The position numbers and the translations under genes were made by a program. From Lachnospiraceae bacterium UBA1258 (lineage in GTDB: Bacteria > Bacillota > Clostridia > Lachnospirales > Lachnospiraceae): a stretch of 20,010 nt of DNA. The notes under the pieces are model-generated. The model searched no databases. It saw only the letters and a program-made list of their open reading frames with translations, and was not told where the DNA came from. Positions 1-8,671 of the stretch are shown one piece after another; the stretch's first letter is position 1; each line of letters opens with the position of its first letter. The stretch spans positions 18,308-38,317 of the forward strand of contig DBVS01000006.1 in assembly GCA_002308235.1 (NCBI GenBank). The letters run 5' to 3'.

Positions 1-1122
1 AATCTCTACGGGACTTCTTCTGCCGGATTCGTCGGGTTCACCAAGTTCCATCCTGATACATTTAATACCGTTTACCCAGCCGTTTTCATCCGTAAGGATC
101 TCAACGGGGTTGGTAAGAAGGTTAAATATAATGCCTTCTTCTTTTGCGTGATGAACTTCTTCGACTCTGGCGGGAAGTTCTTCTTCGCTTCTTCTGTAAA
201 CGATATGAACCTCGCTGCCAAATCTGAGAGCTGTTCTTGCTGCATCCATGGCAACGTTTCCGCCGCCTACAACAGCAACCTTTTTACCCTTCATAATGGG
301 TGTGCTTGAATTATCATCAAATGCCTTCATGAGGTTGCTTCTGGTAAGATATTCGTTGGCGGAAAATACACCGTTTGCATTTTCTCCGGGAATACCCATA
401 AATTTGGGAAGTCCCGCACCGGAACCTATAAATACGGCATCAAAGCCTTCTTCATTCAATAATTCGTCAACTGTAACAGCCTTACCGACAACAACGTTGG
501 TCTCGATCTTAACGCCAAGGTTCTTAACATTTTCGATTTCCTTGGCAACAACGTCGGACTTGGGAAGTCTGAACTCGGGGATTCCGTAAACAAGAACTCC
601 GCCGGGCTCATGAAGTGCTTCAAAGATCGTAACTTCATAACCAAGCTTGGCAAGATCTCCGGCACAGGTAAGACCGGCAGGTCCCGAACCTATAACCGCC
701 ACCTTTTTACCGTTCTTCTCAGCCGTTACCGAGGGCTTGATTCCGTGTTCGCAGGCATAATCGGCAACAAATCTTTCAAGTTTACCGATGGAAATGGGTT
801 CACCCTTAATGCCTCTGATACATTTGCCTTCACACTGACTTTCCTGAGGGCATACTCTTCCGCAAACGGCGGGAAGGGAGGATGACTCGCTGATGATCTT
901 ATAAGCCTCTTCAATATTTCCCAGCTTAACCTGCTCGATAAATCCCGGGATATTGATGGCAACAGGGCATCCCTTCATACACTGGGCATTTTTACAGTTA
1001 ATGCAACGGCTTGCCTCTTCCATTGCTTCTTCTAAATTGTAGCCTTTGCAAACTTCGGCAAAATTCGTGGCACGAACCTTGGGATCCTGCTCACGAACAG
1101 GTACTTTCTTCAATACATCCAT
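1..1122 (-). CDS. nfnB: NfnB, large subunit of NADH-dependent ferredoxin:NADP+ oxidoreductase (GltA-like flavoprotein), partial at window edge
   Basis: This is the first 374 codons of a GltA/glutamate-synthase-small-subunit-like flavoprotein; the C-terminus lies outside the window and the family is usually about 465 residues. The N-terminal iron-sulfur domain has C40, C43, C48 and C52, then a second cluster region with C87, C91, C97 and C101. An FAD Rossmann motif GSGPAG is at 145-150 and the NADPH Rossmann motif GGGNVAMD at 286-293. The start ATG at 1122 has AAGGAGGA eight bases upstream. Because nfnA lies directly upstream, I call it the NADPH-side subunit of NfnAB, a cytosolic enzyme that bifurcates electrons between NADPH, NAD+ and ferredoxin. 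A stand-alone glutamate synthase small subunit is the alternative, but no large glutamate synthase gene is visible here. Confidence 0.88.
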   Translation of the reverse strand, partial: MDVLKKVPVREQDPKVRATNFAEVCKGYNLEEAMEEASRCINCKNAQCMKGCPVAINIPGFIEQVKLGNIEEAYKIISESSSLPAVCGRVCPQESQCEGKCIRGIKGEPISIGKLERFVADYACEHGIKPSVTAEKNGKKVAVIGSGPAGLTCAGDLAKLGYEVTIFEALHEPGGVLVYGIPEFRLPKSDVVAKEIENVKNLGVKIETNVVVGKAVTVDELLNEEGFDAVFIGSGAGLPKFMGIPGENANGVFSANEYLTRSNLMKAFDDNSSTPIMKGKKVAVVGGGNVAMDAARTALRFGSEVHIVYRRSEEELPARVEEVHHAKEEGIIFNLLTNPVEILTDENGWVNGIKCIRMELGEPDESGRRSPVEI

Positions 1123-1130
1123 TTTAAAAT

Positions 1131-1139
1131 TCCTCCTTA
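1131..1139 (-). promoter_or_regulatory. Ribosome binding site of nfnB fused to the nfnA stop codon
   Basis: The minus strand reads TAAGGAGGA. The first three bases are the stop codon of nfnA, and AAGGAGG is the ribosome binding site for nfnB, eight bases before its ATG. The arrangement suggests translational coupling, which would favour balanced amounts of the two subunits; that consequence is inference. Confidence 0.8.
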
Positions 1140-2012
1140 GCAATTACCGCATCCGCCGTGATGTGTGTCTCCTTCTTTTGCTTTAAGGAAATCACGGCCT
1201 TCTTGGGTCTTGTATAATGTCTGACGCTTCATTGCCTCGTCGAAATTAACGAGATGTCCGTCAAATTCGGGTCCGTCTACGCAGGCAAATTTGATCTTGT
1301 CACCGACAGAAACTCTGCAGGCTCCGCACATTCCCGTACCGTCAACCATAATGGGGTTAAGGCTGACAACGGTGGGAAGGGAAAGCTCCTTGGTAAGCTT
1401 GCAGACGAATTTCATCATGATCATGGGCCCGATGGCTACGCAGACATCGTATCTTTTTCCTTCATCGTAAAGATCCTGAATAACCTTGGTAACCATACCG
1501 CTTCTGCCGTATGAACCGTCGTCGGTGGTGACATAAAGATTTCCGGCAACAGCTTTGGTCTCTTCTTCGAGAATAAGAAGGTCTTTGGTCTTTGAACCAA
1601 TGATAACGTCGGCATCGATGCCGTGTTCTTTAAGCCATTTAACCTGGGGATAAACGGGGGCTGTGCCAACACCGCCCGCAACGAAAAGGATCTTTTTCTT
1701 TTTGGTCTCTTCAACCGGTGCTGTAACCAGTTCAGAAGGAACGCCGAGAGGTCCCACGAAATCGTGGAAGGCGTCTCCTGCCTTTAAAGCTGCCATGAAT
1801 TTGGTTCCTGCTCCGACAATCTGGAAAACGATGGTAACGGTTCCCTTCTCTCTGTCATAATCACAAATGGTAAGGGGAATGCGTTCAGAGTTTTCATCCG
1901 TTCTCACGATCACAAACTGACCGGGAAGACAGGATTTTGCCACTCTTTGAGCTTCGACAACCATAAGGAAAATGTTGTTTGTCAATTCTTCGGCTTTTAA
2001 AATCTTGTACAT
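1137..2012 (-). CDS. nfnA: NfnA, small subunit of NADH-dependent ferredoxin:NADP+ oxidoreductase (FNR-like, FAD and 2Fe-2S)
   Basis: The protein is 291 residues, normal for the sulfide-dehydrogenase-beta/NfnA family. It has the ferredoxin-NADP reductase fold: FAD-binding motif RIPLTICD at 44-51 and nucleotide-binding motif GGVGTAP at 113-119. The C-terminal 2Fe-2S site has D224, C229, C232 and C244 in the family pattern with an aspartate and three cysteines. In characterised NfnAB this subunit binds NAD(H) and passes electrons through its 2Fe-2S cluster to the large subunit. The ATG at 2012 has AGGAG five bases upstream. The last six residues, GGCGNC, add two further cysteines whose role I cannot judge. 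An orotate-reductase (PyrK) identity is less likely, since nfnB rather than pyrD is adjacent. Confidence 0.9.
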   Translation of the reverse strand: MYKILKAEELTNNIFLMVVEAQRVAKSCLPGQFVIVRTDENSERIPLTICDYDREKGTVTIVFQIVGAGTKFMAALKAGDAFHDFVGPLGVPSELVTAPVEETKKKKILFVAGGVGTAPVYPQVKWLKEHGIDADVIIGSKTKDLLILEEETKAVAGNLYVTTDDGSYGRSGMVTKVIQDLYDEGKRYDVCVAIGPMIMMKFVCKLTKELSLPTVVSLNPIMVDGTGMCGACRVSVGDKIKFACVDGPEFDGHLVNFDEAMKRQTLYKTQEGRDFLKAKEGDTHHGGCGNC

Positions 2013-2046
2013 AGCTTCTCCTGTAAATCATATATTATTTTCTTTA

Positions 2047-3486
2047 TCAGAAATCAATAAGATTAAAGTTGTCGTTTCCGACCTGGCTAACCCGGTAAAT
2101 CTTATTAACATCGGTAACATCTATTGCGTAAACTATATTTGTAGGGGATTTTTGTCCTCTTTCGTCGGCATAATATTCGGCAACAAAGAAATAGTCTCCC
2201 CTGCCCTCAATTGTATATGCTGTAACAAACCAATACTCAAATTTGCCGGCATAACCGTTCTTTACTCCGCTCGTATCAACCAATATGCCCCTGTCCACCA
2301 GTCTCACCATAAGGCTTATAACCGCATCTCCCGGGGAAATCTTGGGGTCGCTGTAAATAAATTCATATTCCTTGGTCACGATTTCACTGGGAGTTCCGTC
2401 AAGCGCGTAGGAAATGAACTTAAATGTAGATTTTCCGTAGGGCATCTGAACGGATCCCACAAAACGGTTTGACTTGTTGGTTGGTGTAGTGCCGTCCTTG
2501 GTGTAATAAAGGGTCTCGGTAACGGGAACCTCGGCTAATATCTTGGTAGGTTTATCGTAGTGTCCCGATTCCGTTAAAATTACGGGTTCAAAGGCAAATT
2601 CCACATCGATGTGGTACTTTTTTGTCACAACGGCACTCTTGATACCATATGAATTTACATAGATCGCATTGACGGTATAATTTCCGTATTCAAGGAACAG
2701 GGGTGTTGAGAAAAGCTCCGAAGTCTCATCCGGCGTGGAATTGTCTGTGGTGTAATAGATCGAGCCTCCCTGGAGATCTGTTGATATCTTTAAAGTGATG
2801 GCCTCTTCATAAGTGCCTTCTTCAAAGTTGAAAACAGGCTCCGCTACCAGATATTTCTGATATTCTTTTTTGATCTTCTCAAGTTCACAGTTACCCACTA
2901 CCTCTGCAAGCTTCGCATAATCAGCGGATTTTTCGTACAAAGTGATGACTTTTCTGTAGGCATTTTCTTTGTCGGCAGGCTTTGACTTTTCATCTGTCGC
3001 TATGCCCATAAGGGTATAGATGGCATCGTAAATTCGATCTTCCGTGTAATAATAATCCGCCGCTTTAAATAAATGGGAAGAATCGTTGTCAAATTTATAA
3101 GCCTTCTCAAGATAGGGAATGGCGTCCAGAAGTTTATTTTTAGCTACACACTTATCAACCATCTCGAGCTGGTATTCAAGAGTGTTCTGGGAAGTGATCT
3201 TCCTGCCGAAAACAACGGCCACAACAATAATAAGAACCAGAATAAGGCCAAGAAGCACATAAGCTATCTTATTGCCCCTCTTGCCGCTCAAAAGGGAAGC
3301 AAGCAGGTTTGGCTCATCATCAAATTCAATGTCTTTATAATCGTCGTTTCCGATATTTTTAAGTGTTTTGTCGATTTCGCCCTCAACCTCGACGTCATAA
3401 TCCGGAACTATCTGAAACTCAGCTCCGCATTTTTCGCAATAAAGCTTATCGTCGGGAATCTTGGCACCGCAATTGGGACAAATCAT
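2047..3486 (-). CDS. Zinc-ribbon, single-pass membrane protein with helical repeats and two chitobiase-C-like modules; function unknown
   Basis: I do not recognise a named family for the whole 479-residue protein. It opens with a zinc ribbon (C3, C6, C17, C20), then an acidic linker (about 28-65), and one membrane helix at about 74-94 preceded by K/R residues. That charge pattern suggests a cytosolic N-terminus and an external C-terminus. Residues 101-215 look like TPR-type helices. Two modules at about 226-293 and 309-376 carry the YYTTDNSTP and YYTKDGTTP signatures typical of CHB_HEX_C (chitobiase/beta-hexosaminidase C-terminal) repeats. The last 100 residues, rich in aromatics, resemble nothing I know. 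The start ATG at 3486 has GAGG seven bases upstream. It sits between folD (13 bases away) and nfnA (34 bases away), probably co-transcribed, with no obvious link to their chemistry. Confidence 0.8.
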   Translation of the reverse strand: MICPNCGAKIPDDKLYCEKCGAEFQIVPDYDVEVEGEIDKTLKNIGNDDYKDIEFDDEPNLLASLLSGKRGNKIAYVLLGLILVLIIVVAVVFGRKITSQNTLEYQLEMVDKCVAKNKLLDAIPYLEKAYKFDNDSSHLFKAADYYYTEDRIYDAIYTLMGIATDEKSKPADKENAYRKVITLYEKSADYAKLAEVVGNCELEKIKKEYQKYLVAEPVFNFEEGTYEEAITLKISTDLQGGSIYYTTDNSTPDETSELFSTPLFLEYGNYTVNAIYVNSYGIKSAVVTKKYHIDVEFAFEPVILTESGHYDKPTKILAEVPVTETLYYTKDGTTPTNKSNRFVGSVQMPYGKSTFKFISYALDGTPSEIVTKEYEFIYSDPKISPGDAVISLMVRLVDRGILVDTSGVKNGYAGKFEYWFVTAYTIEGRGDYFFVAEYYADERGQKSPTNIVYAIDVTDVNKIYRVSQVGNDNFNLIDF

Positions 3487-3499
3487 GTTATTCCTCGCC

Positions 3500-4339
3500 T
3501 TATTTGTTTTCTATGGCTTTTACGCAATTCTTCATAAGCATTGCGATGGTCATGGGGCCTACGCCGCCGGGGACCGGAGTGATCTTGGAAGCAATGTCTT
3601 TAACTGCTTCAAAGTCAACGTCGCCGCACATTTTATTGTTTTCATCTCTGTGAATACCCACATCAATGACAACTGCGCCCTTTTTAACGTACTCAGCACC
3701 CACAAACTTAGGTTTCCCCATGGCAACGATCAAAATATCAGCCTTACTTGCAACCTCTTTCAGATTCGGGGTCTTTGAATGGCAGATTGTAACGGTGGCA
3801 TTTTCTTTAAGCATCAAAAGTGCCATGGGCTTTCCGACTATGTTGCTTCTTCCGATGACAACACAGGATTTTCCGGAAATATCCACATTACTTCTCTTTA
3901 AAAGTTCTATGACACCGGCGGGTGTGCAGGACACAAAACAATCTCTTCCGCCGCATAGATTTCCGACGTTCACGGGATGGAAACCGTCCACATCCTTTTC
4001 GGGACTGATCGCTTTTATAATATTATCTTCACAGATTGAAGATGGCAAGGGCAACTGCACCAGAATTCCCGTAATATCGGGGTTTTTGTTAAGGTCGTCG
4101 ATTACGCCCAAAAGCTTTTCTTCGGAAGTGTTTTCGGACAGTTCATAGGAAACCGAACCGATACCGATATATTCACAGGCCTTCTTTTTGTTCTTTACAT
4201 AAATGGAGGATGCGGGATCGTTACCCACCTGAATTACGGCAAGACACCCTTCTTTTCCTTCGGATTTGAGTTTCTCAACTTTAAGCTTTAACTCATCCTT
4301 GATTTCAGCGGATATTGCTTTTCCGTCAATCAGTTCCAT
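3500..4339 (-). CDS. folD: FolD, bifunctional methylene-tetrahydrofolate dehydrogenase / methenyl-tetrahydrofolate cyclohydrolase
   Basis: FolD interconverts 5,10-methylene-, 5,10-methenyl- and 10-formyl-tetrahydrofolate in the cytosol, normally with NADP(H). The 279-residue length is typical. Catalytic Y47 and K51 lie in the Y-x3-K motif; VQLPLP is at 94-99, KDVDGFHP at 115-122, the Rossmann motif GRSNIVGKP at 163-171, and the C-terminal signature PVPGGVGPMT at 255-264. An in-frame ATG two codons upstream (4345) is only two bases from the ribosome binding site, while the ATG at 4339 is eight bases from AAGGGGG, so I chose 4339. It follows fhs immediately, so the two enzymes that make and reduce 10-formyl-THF are made together. 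Confidence 0.97.
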   Translation of the reverse strand: MELIDGKAISAEIKDELKLKVEKLKSEGKEGCLAVIQVGNDPASSIYVKNKKKACEYIGIGSVSYELSENTSEEKLLGVIDDLNKNPDITGILVQLPLPSSICEDNIIKAISPEKDVDGFHPVNVGNLCGGRDCFVSCTPAGVIELLKRSNVDISGKSCVVIGRSNIVGKPMALLMLKENATVTICHSKTPNLKEVASKADILIVAMGKPKFVGAEYVKKGAVVIDVGIHRDENNKMCGDVDFEAVKDIASKITPVPGGVGPMTIAMLMKNCVKAIENK

Positions 4340-4347
4340 AAACATAA

Positions 4348-4355
4348 CCCCCTTA
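4348..4355 (-). promoter_or_regulatory. Ribosome binding site of folD touching the fhs stop codon
   Basis: The minus strand reads TAAGGGGG. TAA ends fhs and AAGGGGG is the ribosome binding site for folD. It decides the folD start: spacing is eight bases to the ATG at 4339 but only two to the ATG at 4345. Confidence 0.75.
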
Positions 4356-6023
4356 GAATAATCCCGTTATTTTACCGCTTGCATCCACATCGATGTTGTA
4401 TGCAGCGGGATTCTTTGAAAGCCCCGGCATGGTAACAACCTGACCCGTAAGCACCACCACGAAACCTGCTCCGGCCGAAACATAAACCTCTCTTACGCTC
4501 AAAGAAAAATCTTTGGGACGGCCCAAAAGTTCAGGGTCATCGGAAAGTGAATACTGGGTTTTTGCAATACATACGGGAAGGTTCCCGAAACCAAGATCCG
4601 TAAGCTTAACAAGTGCTTTGTCGGCTTCGGATGAAAAGATCACATCCTTTGCTCCGTATATTTCCTTTGCAACCTTTACTATCTTATCCTTAAGGCTGTC
4701 GGAATCTTCATATAAAGGCTTAAACTCGGATTTCTTTTCATCCAGGGTCTTAAGCACTTTCTCCGCAAGTTCCTTACCGCCTTCTCCACCTAATTCCCAG
4801 ACCTTTGACAAAGCAAATTCGCAGCCTCTTTCTTCGCAGAATTCCTTTACAAATTTGATTTCAGCCTCTGTGTCCGATGAAAACGCATTAAGGGTCACAA
4901 TAAGCGGAACGCCGTATTTCTGGACGTTCTCAATGTGTTTTTCAAGGTTTGCGATACCTTCCTTCAACGCGGGAAGGTTTTCTGAGGAAAGTTCCTTAAC
5001 CGGAACGCCACCGTTATATTTCAGCGCTCTTATGGTGGCAACGATAACACAGGCATCGGGCTTTAATCCTGCCTTTCGGCACTTGATGTCAAAAAACTTT
5101 TCAGCTCCGAGATCTGCACCGAAGCCTGCCTCGGTAACAACATAATCAGCAGCTTTAAGAGCAAACTTGGTGGCTCTTACCGAATTACAACCGTGGGCAA
5201 TATTTGCAAAAGGTCCGCCGTGCACGATGGCGGGTGTATGCTCAAGAGTCTGAATAAGGTTAGGCTTAACGGCATCCTTTAAAAGTGCCGCCATGGCTCC
5301 GACTGCCTTAATATCCTTTGCTGTTACGGGGTTACCGGAAAGATCGTAAGCTACAACTATTTCCGAAAGTCGCTTTTTTAAATCCTCCATATTTTCCGCA
5401 AGACAAAGAATAGCCATGATCTCGGAAGCAACGGTTATAACAAAATGGTCTTCTCTTACAAAACCGTCCATTTTCTTTCCAAGGCCCACCACTATATTGC
5501 GTAAAGACCTGTCATTCATATCCATGCAACGCTTCCAGATGATGCTCCTGGTATCGATATTTAGTACATTTCCCTGCTGGATATGATTGTCTATAAGTGC
5601 AGCAAGAAGGTTATTCGCCGTGGTGATTGCATGAAAATCGCCGGTAAAATGAAGGTTAAGGTCCTCCATGGGGACAACCTGTGCATAACCGCCCCCTGCA
5701 GCACCGCCTTTAATGCCAAAACACGGCCCAAGTGAAGGCTCGCGAAGGGCAACAACACATTTCTTTCCAAGCTTGTTCATTGCCTGTGCAAGTCCTATGC
5801 TGGTCGTGGTTTTTCCTTCACCTGCCGGAGTAGGATTGATGGCGGTAACCAGAATCAACTTTCCGTCCTTGTTATTTTTGTTTCTTTCATACCACTCGTC
5901 GGAAATCTTTGCTTTATACTTTCCGTAAAGTTCCAGATCGTCGGCCTCAATGCCGATGGTCTTTGCTATTTCCGTTATGGGAAACATTTCTGTGCTCTGG
6001 GCGATCTCAATATCGGATTTCAT
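4353..6023 (-). CDS. fhs: Formate-tetrahydrofolate ligase (10-formyl-THF synthetase)
   Basis: The enzyme joins formate to tetrahydrofolate using ATP to give 10-formyl-THF, the entry step of the methyl branch of C1 metabolism. The 556-residue length fits the family. The ATP-binding loop TPAGEGKTTT is at 65-74 and the conserved REPSLGP at 94-100, followed by a glycine-rich KGGAAGGGYAQV segment. The ATG at 6023 has AAGGAG five bases upstream, in the 14-base gap after ftsK. folD follows directly. No methylene-THF reductase or acetyl-CoA synthase gene is visible, so the sequence supports C1-folate supply but does not show a complete acetogenic pathway. Confidence 0.98.
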   Translation of the reverse strand: MKSDIEIAQSTEMFPITEIAKTIGIEADDLELYGKYKAKISDEWYERNKNNKDGKLILVTAINPTPAGEGKTTTSIGLAQAMNKLGKKCVVALREPSLGPCFGIKGGAAGGGYAQVVPMEDLNLHFTGDFHAITTANNLLAALIDNHIQQGNVLNIDTRSIIWKRCMDMNDRSLRNIVVGLGKKMDGFVREDHFVITVASEIMAILCLAENMEDLKKRLSEIVVAYDLSGNPVTAKDIKAVGAMAALLKDAVKPNLIQTLEHTPAIVHGGPFANIAHGCNSVRATKFALKAADYVVTEAGFGADLGAEKFFDIKCRKAGLKPDACVIVATIRALKYNGGVPVKELSSENLPALKEGIANLEKHIENVQKYGVPLIVTLNAFSSDTEAEIKFVKEFCEERGCEFALSKVWELGGEGGKELAEKVLKTLDEKKSEFKPLYEDSDSLKDKIVKVAKEIYGAKDVIFSSEADKALVKLTDLGFGNLPVCIAKTQYSLSDDPELLGRPKDFSLSVREVYVSAGAGFVVVLTGQVVTMPGLSKNPAAYNIDVDASGKITGLF

Positions 6024-6037
6024 TAAAACTCCTTATA

Positions 6038-8650
6038 TTACATTTCATTTTCAATAAAGTTTTCAAACTGCTCCATGCTCATGTTGACGGTCCTGGGTTT
6101 GGTTCCTTCATCGGGTCCCACAACTCCCGCCTCACAAAGCTGGTCAACGATCCTGGCAGCTCTGTTAAAGCCCATCTTGAACTTTCTTTGTACCTGACCG
6201 ATGGAAGCCTTTTGACATTCTATGATATAACGGCCCACCTCAATAAAGCGGTCGTCATATTCTCCGTCTTCGCCTTCTTCACCGGAAGAAGCCTTGCTCT
6301 GTACACTCAAAGAATTGATCTTTTCATTGATATTCTCGTCATAAGTGGCCGTGCCCTGAGATTTAAGAAAATCAACCACCGCATTGACTTCGGAATCGGA
6401 AACGAATCCGCCCTGAAGTCTTACCGGGTTTTTGAGTCCCTTCGGGAAGAAAAGCATATCACCCTTTCCGAGAAGTTCCTCGGCACCGGAGCTGTCAAGG
6501 ATGGTCCTTGAGTCGATACCGCTGGATACGGCAAAGGCTATACGGCTGGGCATATTGGCTTTGATAAGACCCGTGATAACGTCAACGGAAGGCCTCTGTG
6601 TCGCTATAATAAGATGAATGCCTGCGGCTCTTGCAAGCTGAGCCAGACGGCAGATCGCATCTTCCACATCATTCTTGGCGACCATGATAAGATCGGCAAG
6701 CTCGTCCACTATAATGACGATCTGAGGAAGTTTTTTATAGATCTCGCTTTCTTCCACTCTTTGCTCGACGGTCCTGTTATAACCGGCCAAATCTCTGGCC
6801 CCCAGATCCGCAAACTTTTTATAACGTTCCATCATTTCGCTGACAGCATAATTAAGGGTTGCGGCAGCTTTCTTCGCGTCGGTAACTACGGGCAAAAGCA
6901 AATGCGGAATACCGTTATATACGCTTAATTCAACCACCTTCGGGTCGATCATTATAAGCTTTACGTCATCGGGATGAGCCTTATAAAGAATACTCATGAT
7001 AAGCGTATTTATGCAGACCGATTTACCCGAACCCGTAGCGCCTGCAATGAGCACATGGGGGAATTTATCAATATCATAAAGAATAATCTTGCCGGAAATG
7101 TCCTTACCGACTGCAAAAGCAAGATTCGAATCAAACTCCCTGAATTCCTCGTTGTCGATAAGATCACGAAGTACAACCGGCTGGCTTACTCTGTTGGGGA
7201 TTTCGATACCAACGGCGGATTTACCGGGGATGGGAGCCTCGATCCTGATATCTGTGGTGGCAAGACTTAACTTGATATCATCGGAAAGACTCTTAATTCG
7301 GCTAACCTTGACTCCGAGTTTGGGAATAACCTCAAATCTGGTAACGGAAGGACCTACACAGTAATTGTCGATCTCGGCTTCAACGCCGAAGGTCTTAAGG
7401 GTTTCCGTCAGTTTTTTCTTCATACCGTTAAAGTAGCTCTCGGAATCTCTGGATTTGGACTGCCCCGGAGAAAGAAGCTTCATGGGAGGGAATACATATT
7501 CTCCGCTTTTAACCGTGGTTTCGGCTGCAAAGGGAGATTCTTCGACCTTGGAAGTTTTTCGGGCGGAAGGACGCTCCTTTGTGACTATGGGCTTAATCTC
7601 GGTAACCTCATCCACGGGTTCCTCAACATCATCCGTAAGGATCTCAACCATTTCACCGGCACCGGGAACCGGTGTCGAAGCAGGCTTAAAGGTCAAAGTG
7701 CTTTCGTCAAAGCCGTTAAGCTTGATCTCGTGTATATTGTCATTAACCGATGAAGGGTCCTCGGCCGCAGGGGTAAGTCTGGTCATTTCCGTAATGTTTT
7801 CTGGAACATTGGAAACAACCTTCCTGTTATTCTTTAAGACCTTCTCGTCTTCTTTTATCTCATTCTTTATGTTCCGCTTCTCGTTTGCTTCCCTTTCGCG
7901 TTCTTCTTTTTCGCGGAGCCGTTCTTCTCTTTCGCGTTCCTTTTCAGCCATGCGAATAGCCTTTATTTCGCGTTTTCTCTTTAATTCCGAAAGCCTGTCA
8001 TCATAAATCTGCTGTTTAAACTCTTTGTCGTTTGCGGAACGTTCCAGCAAGATTTCGGTGCCGGCCTTCATTCGTTTCACAAAGGACTTTTCCGTGATGA
8101 TGATTATGCAGACAATGATAACCACAATAACGAAAATGATCGTACCGACTTTGCTGATAGCATAAAGAAGTCCGTACGATGCAGATGCGGAAAATACTCC
8201 GCCGCCCTTTCTTTCGGTGCTGCAGTATTGATAAAAGCGCCCAAAATCGAATTTTTCGGCCTTTTCACTGATGCCGCCGATAAGGTCAAAAATCACCCCC
8301 ACGGCAAAAAACATTATGGAGCCGAAAATACTTTTCTTGATCGCTCCCGGATTACCCTGATTGATCTGAAGGTAAACAGTCAGAAAAGCGGCCAAAAGCG
8401 GAAATACATACGCAAGCAAACCAAAAAGTCCGAACATCACGTCGGACACCACATTACCGAATTTACCTATCCATCCAAAGTTGCATGCAAAAAGCAAAAT
8501 TGCAATCGCAAAAACGATAATCGCCTTTATTTCCTGAGCAAGCTCAAAATCATGTTTTGTTCTTTTGGGAGTCGAAGTACTTTTGGCGGAAGTCTTGTTC
8601 TTGCTTCCCGCCGGTCTTCCACGTCTCTTCTTTGAAGAGGTTGTTGCCAT
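6038..8650 (-). CDS. ftsK: FtsK/SpoIIIE-family DNA translocase
   Basis: This membrane-anchored motor pumps DNA through the division or sporulation septum. With the ATG at 8650 the protein is 870 residues. Order: a basic N-terminus with an RRGRP AT-hook-like core (about 9-13), four hydrophobic segments within about 40-187, a highly charged K/E/R segment at about 208-276, an acidic linker, the motor with Walker A GATGSGKS at 537-544 and Walker B VIIVDELADL at 645-654, the ATQRPSVDVITG motif, and a C-terminal gamma winged helix at about 799-861 that reads oriented DNA sites in this family. A TTG at 8677 would extend it by nine residues, but AAGGA sits ten bases before the ATG. Both ftsK and spoIIIE names are used for this architecture, and I cannot separate the roles from sequence alone. 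Confidence 0.96.
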   Translation of the reverse strand: MATTSSKKRRGRPAGSKNKTSAKSTSTPKRTKHDFELAQEIKAIIVFAIAILLFACNFGWIGKFGNVVSDVMFGLFGLLAYVFPLLAAFLTVYLQINQGNPGAIKKSIFGSIMFFAVGVIFDLIGGISEKAEKFDFGRFYQYCSTERKGGGVFSASASYGLLYAISKVGTIIFVIVVIIVCIIIITEKSFVKRMKAGTEILLERSANDKEFKQQIYDDRLSELKRKREIKAIRMAEKEREREERLREKEEREREANEKRNIKNEIKEDEKVLKNNRKVVSNVPENITEMTRLTPAAEDPSSVNDNIHEIKLNGFDESTLTFKPASTPVPGAGEMVEILTDDVEEPVDEVTEIKPIVTKERPSARKTSKVEESPFAAETTVKSGEYVFPPMKLLSPGQSKSRDSESYFNGMKKKLTETLKTFGVEAEIDNYCVGPSVTRFEVIPKLGVKVSRIKSLSDDIKLSLATTDIRIEAPIPGKSAVGIEIPNRVSQPVVLRDLIDNEEFREFDSNLAFAVGKDISGKIILYDIDKFPHVLIAGATGSGKSVCINTLIMSILYKAHPDDVKLIMIDPKVVELSVYNGIPHLLLPVVTDAKKAAATLNYAVSEMMERYKKFADLGARDLAGYNRTVEQRVEESEIYKKLPQIVIIVDELADLIMVAKNDVEDAICRLAQLARAAGIHLIIATQRPSVDVITGLIKANMPSRIAFAVSSGIDSRTILDSSGAEELLGKGDMLFFPKGLKNPVRLQGGFVSDSEVNAVVDFLKSQGTATYDENINEKINSLSVQSKASSGEEGEDGEYDDRFIEVGRYIIECQKASIGQVQRKFKMGFNRAARIVDQLCEAGVVGPDEGTKPRTVNMSMEQFENFIENEM

Positions 8651-8671
8651 ATCTATACCATCCTTATTAAA

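Noticed and set aside
1..1122. Reading the partial flavoprotein as glutamate synthase small subunit
   Set aside because: The gene directly follows an NfnA-type subunit and no large glutamate synthase subunit is visible, so NfnB fits better. The two share ancestry, so the family match alone would not decide.
2013..2068. Possible internal promoter before nfnA (TTGATT, 17 bases, TATATG)
   Set aside because: Both elements match consensus at only about four of six positions in AT-rich DNA, and no Rex-like site accompanies them. It is too weak to list.
4513..5145. Plus-strand open frame of 210 codons opposite fhs
   Set aside because: It lies wholly inside the clearly conserved fhs gene, has serine/phenylalanine-rich low-quality sequence and no recognisable domain. 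It is an antisense shadow.
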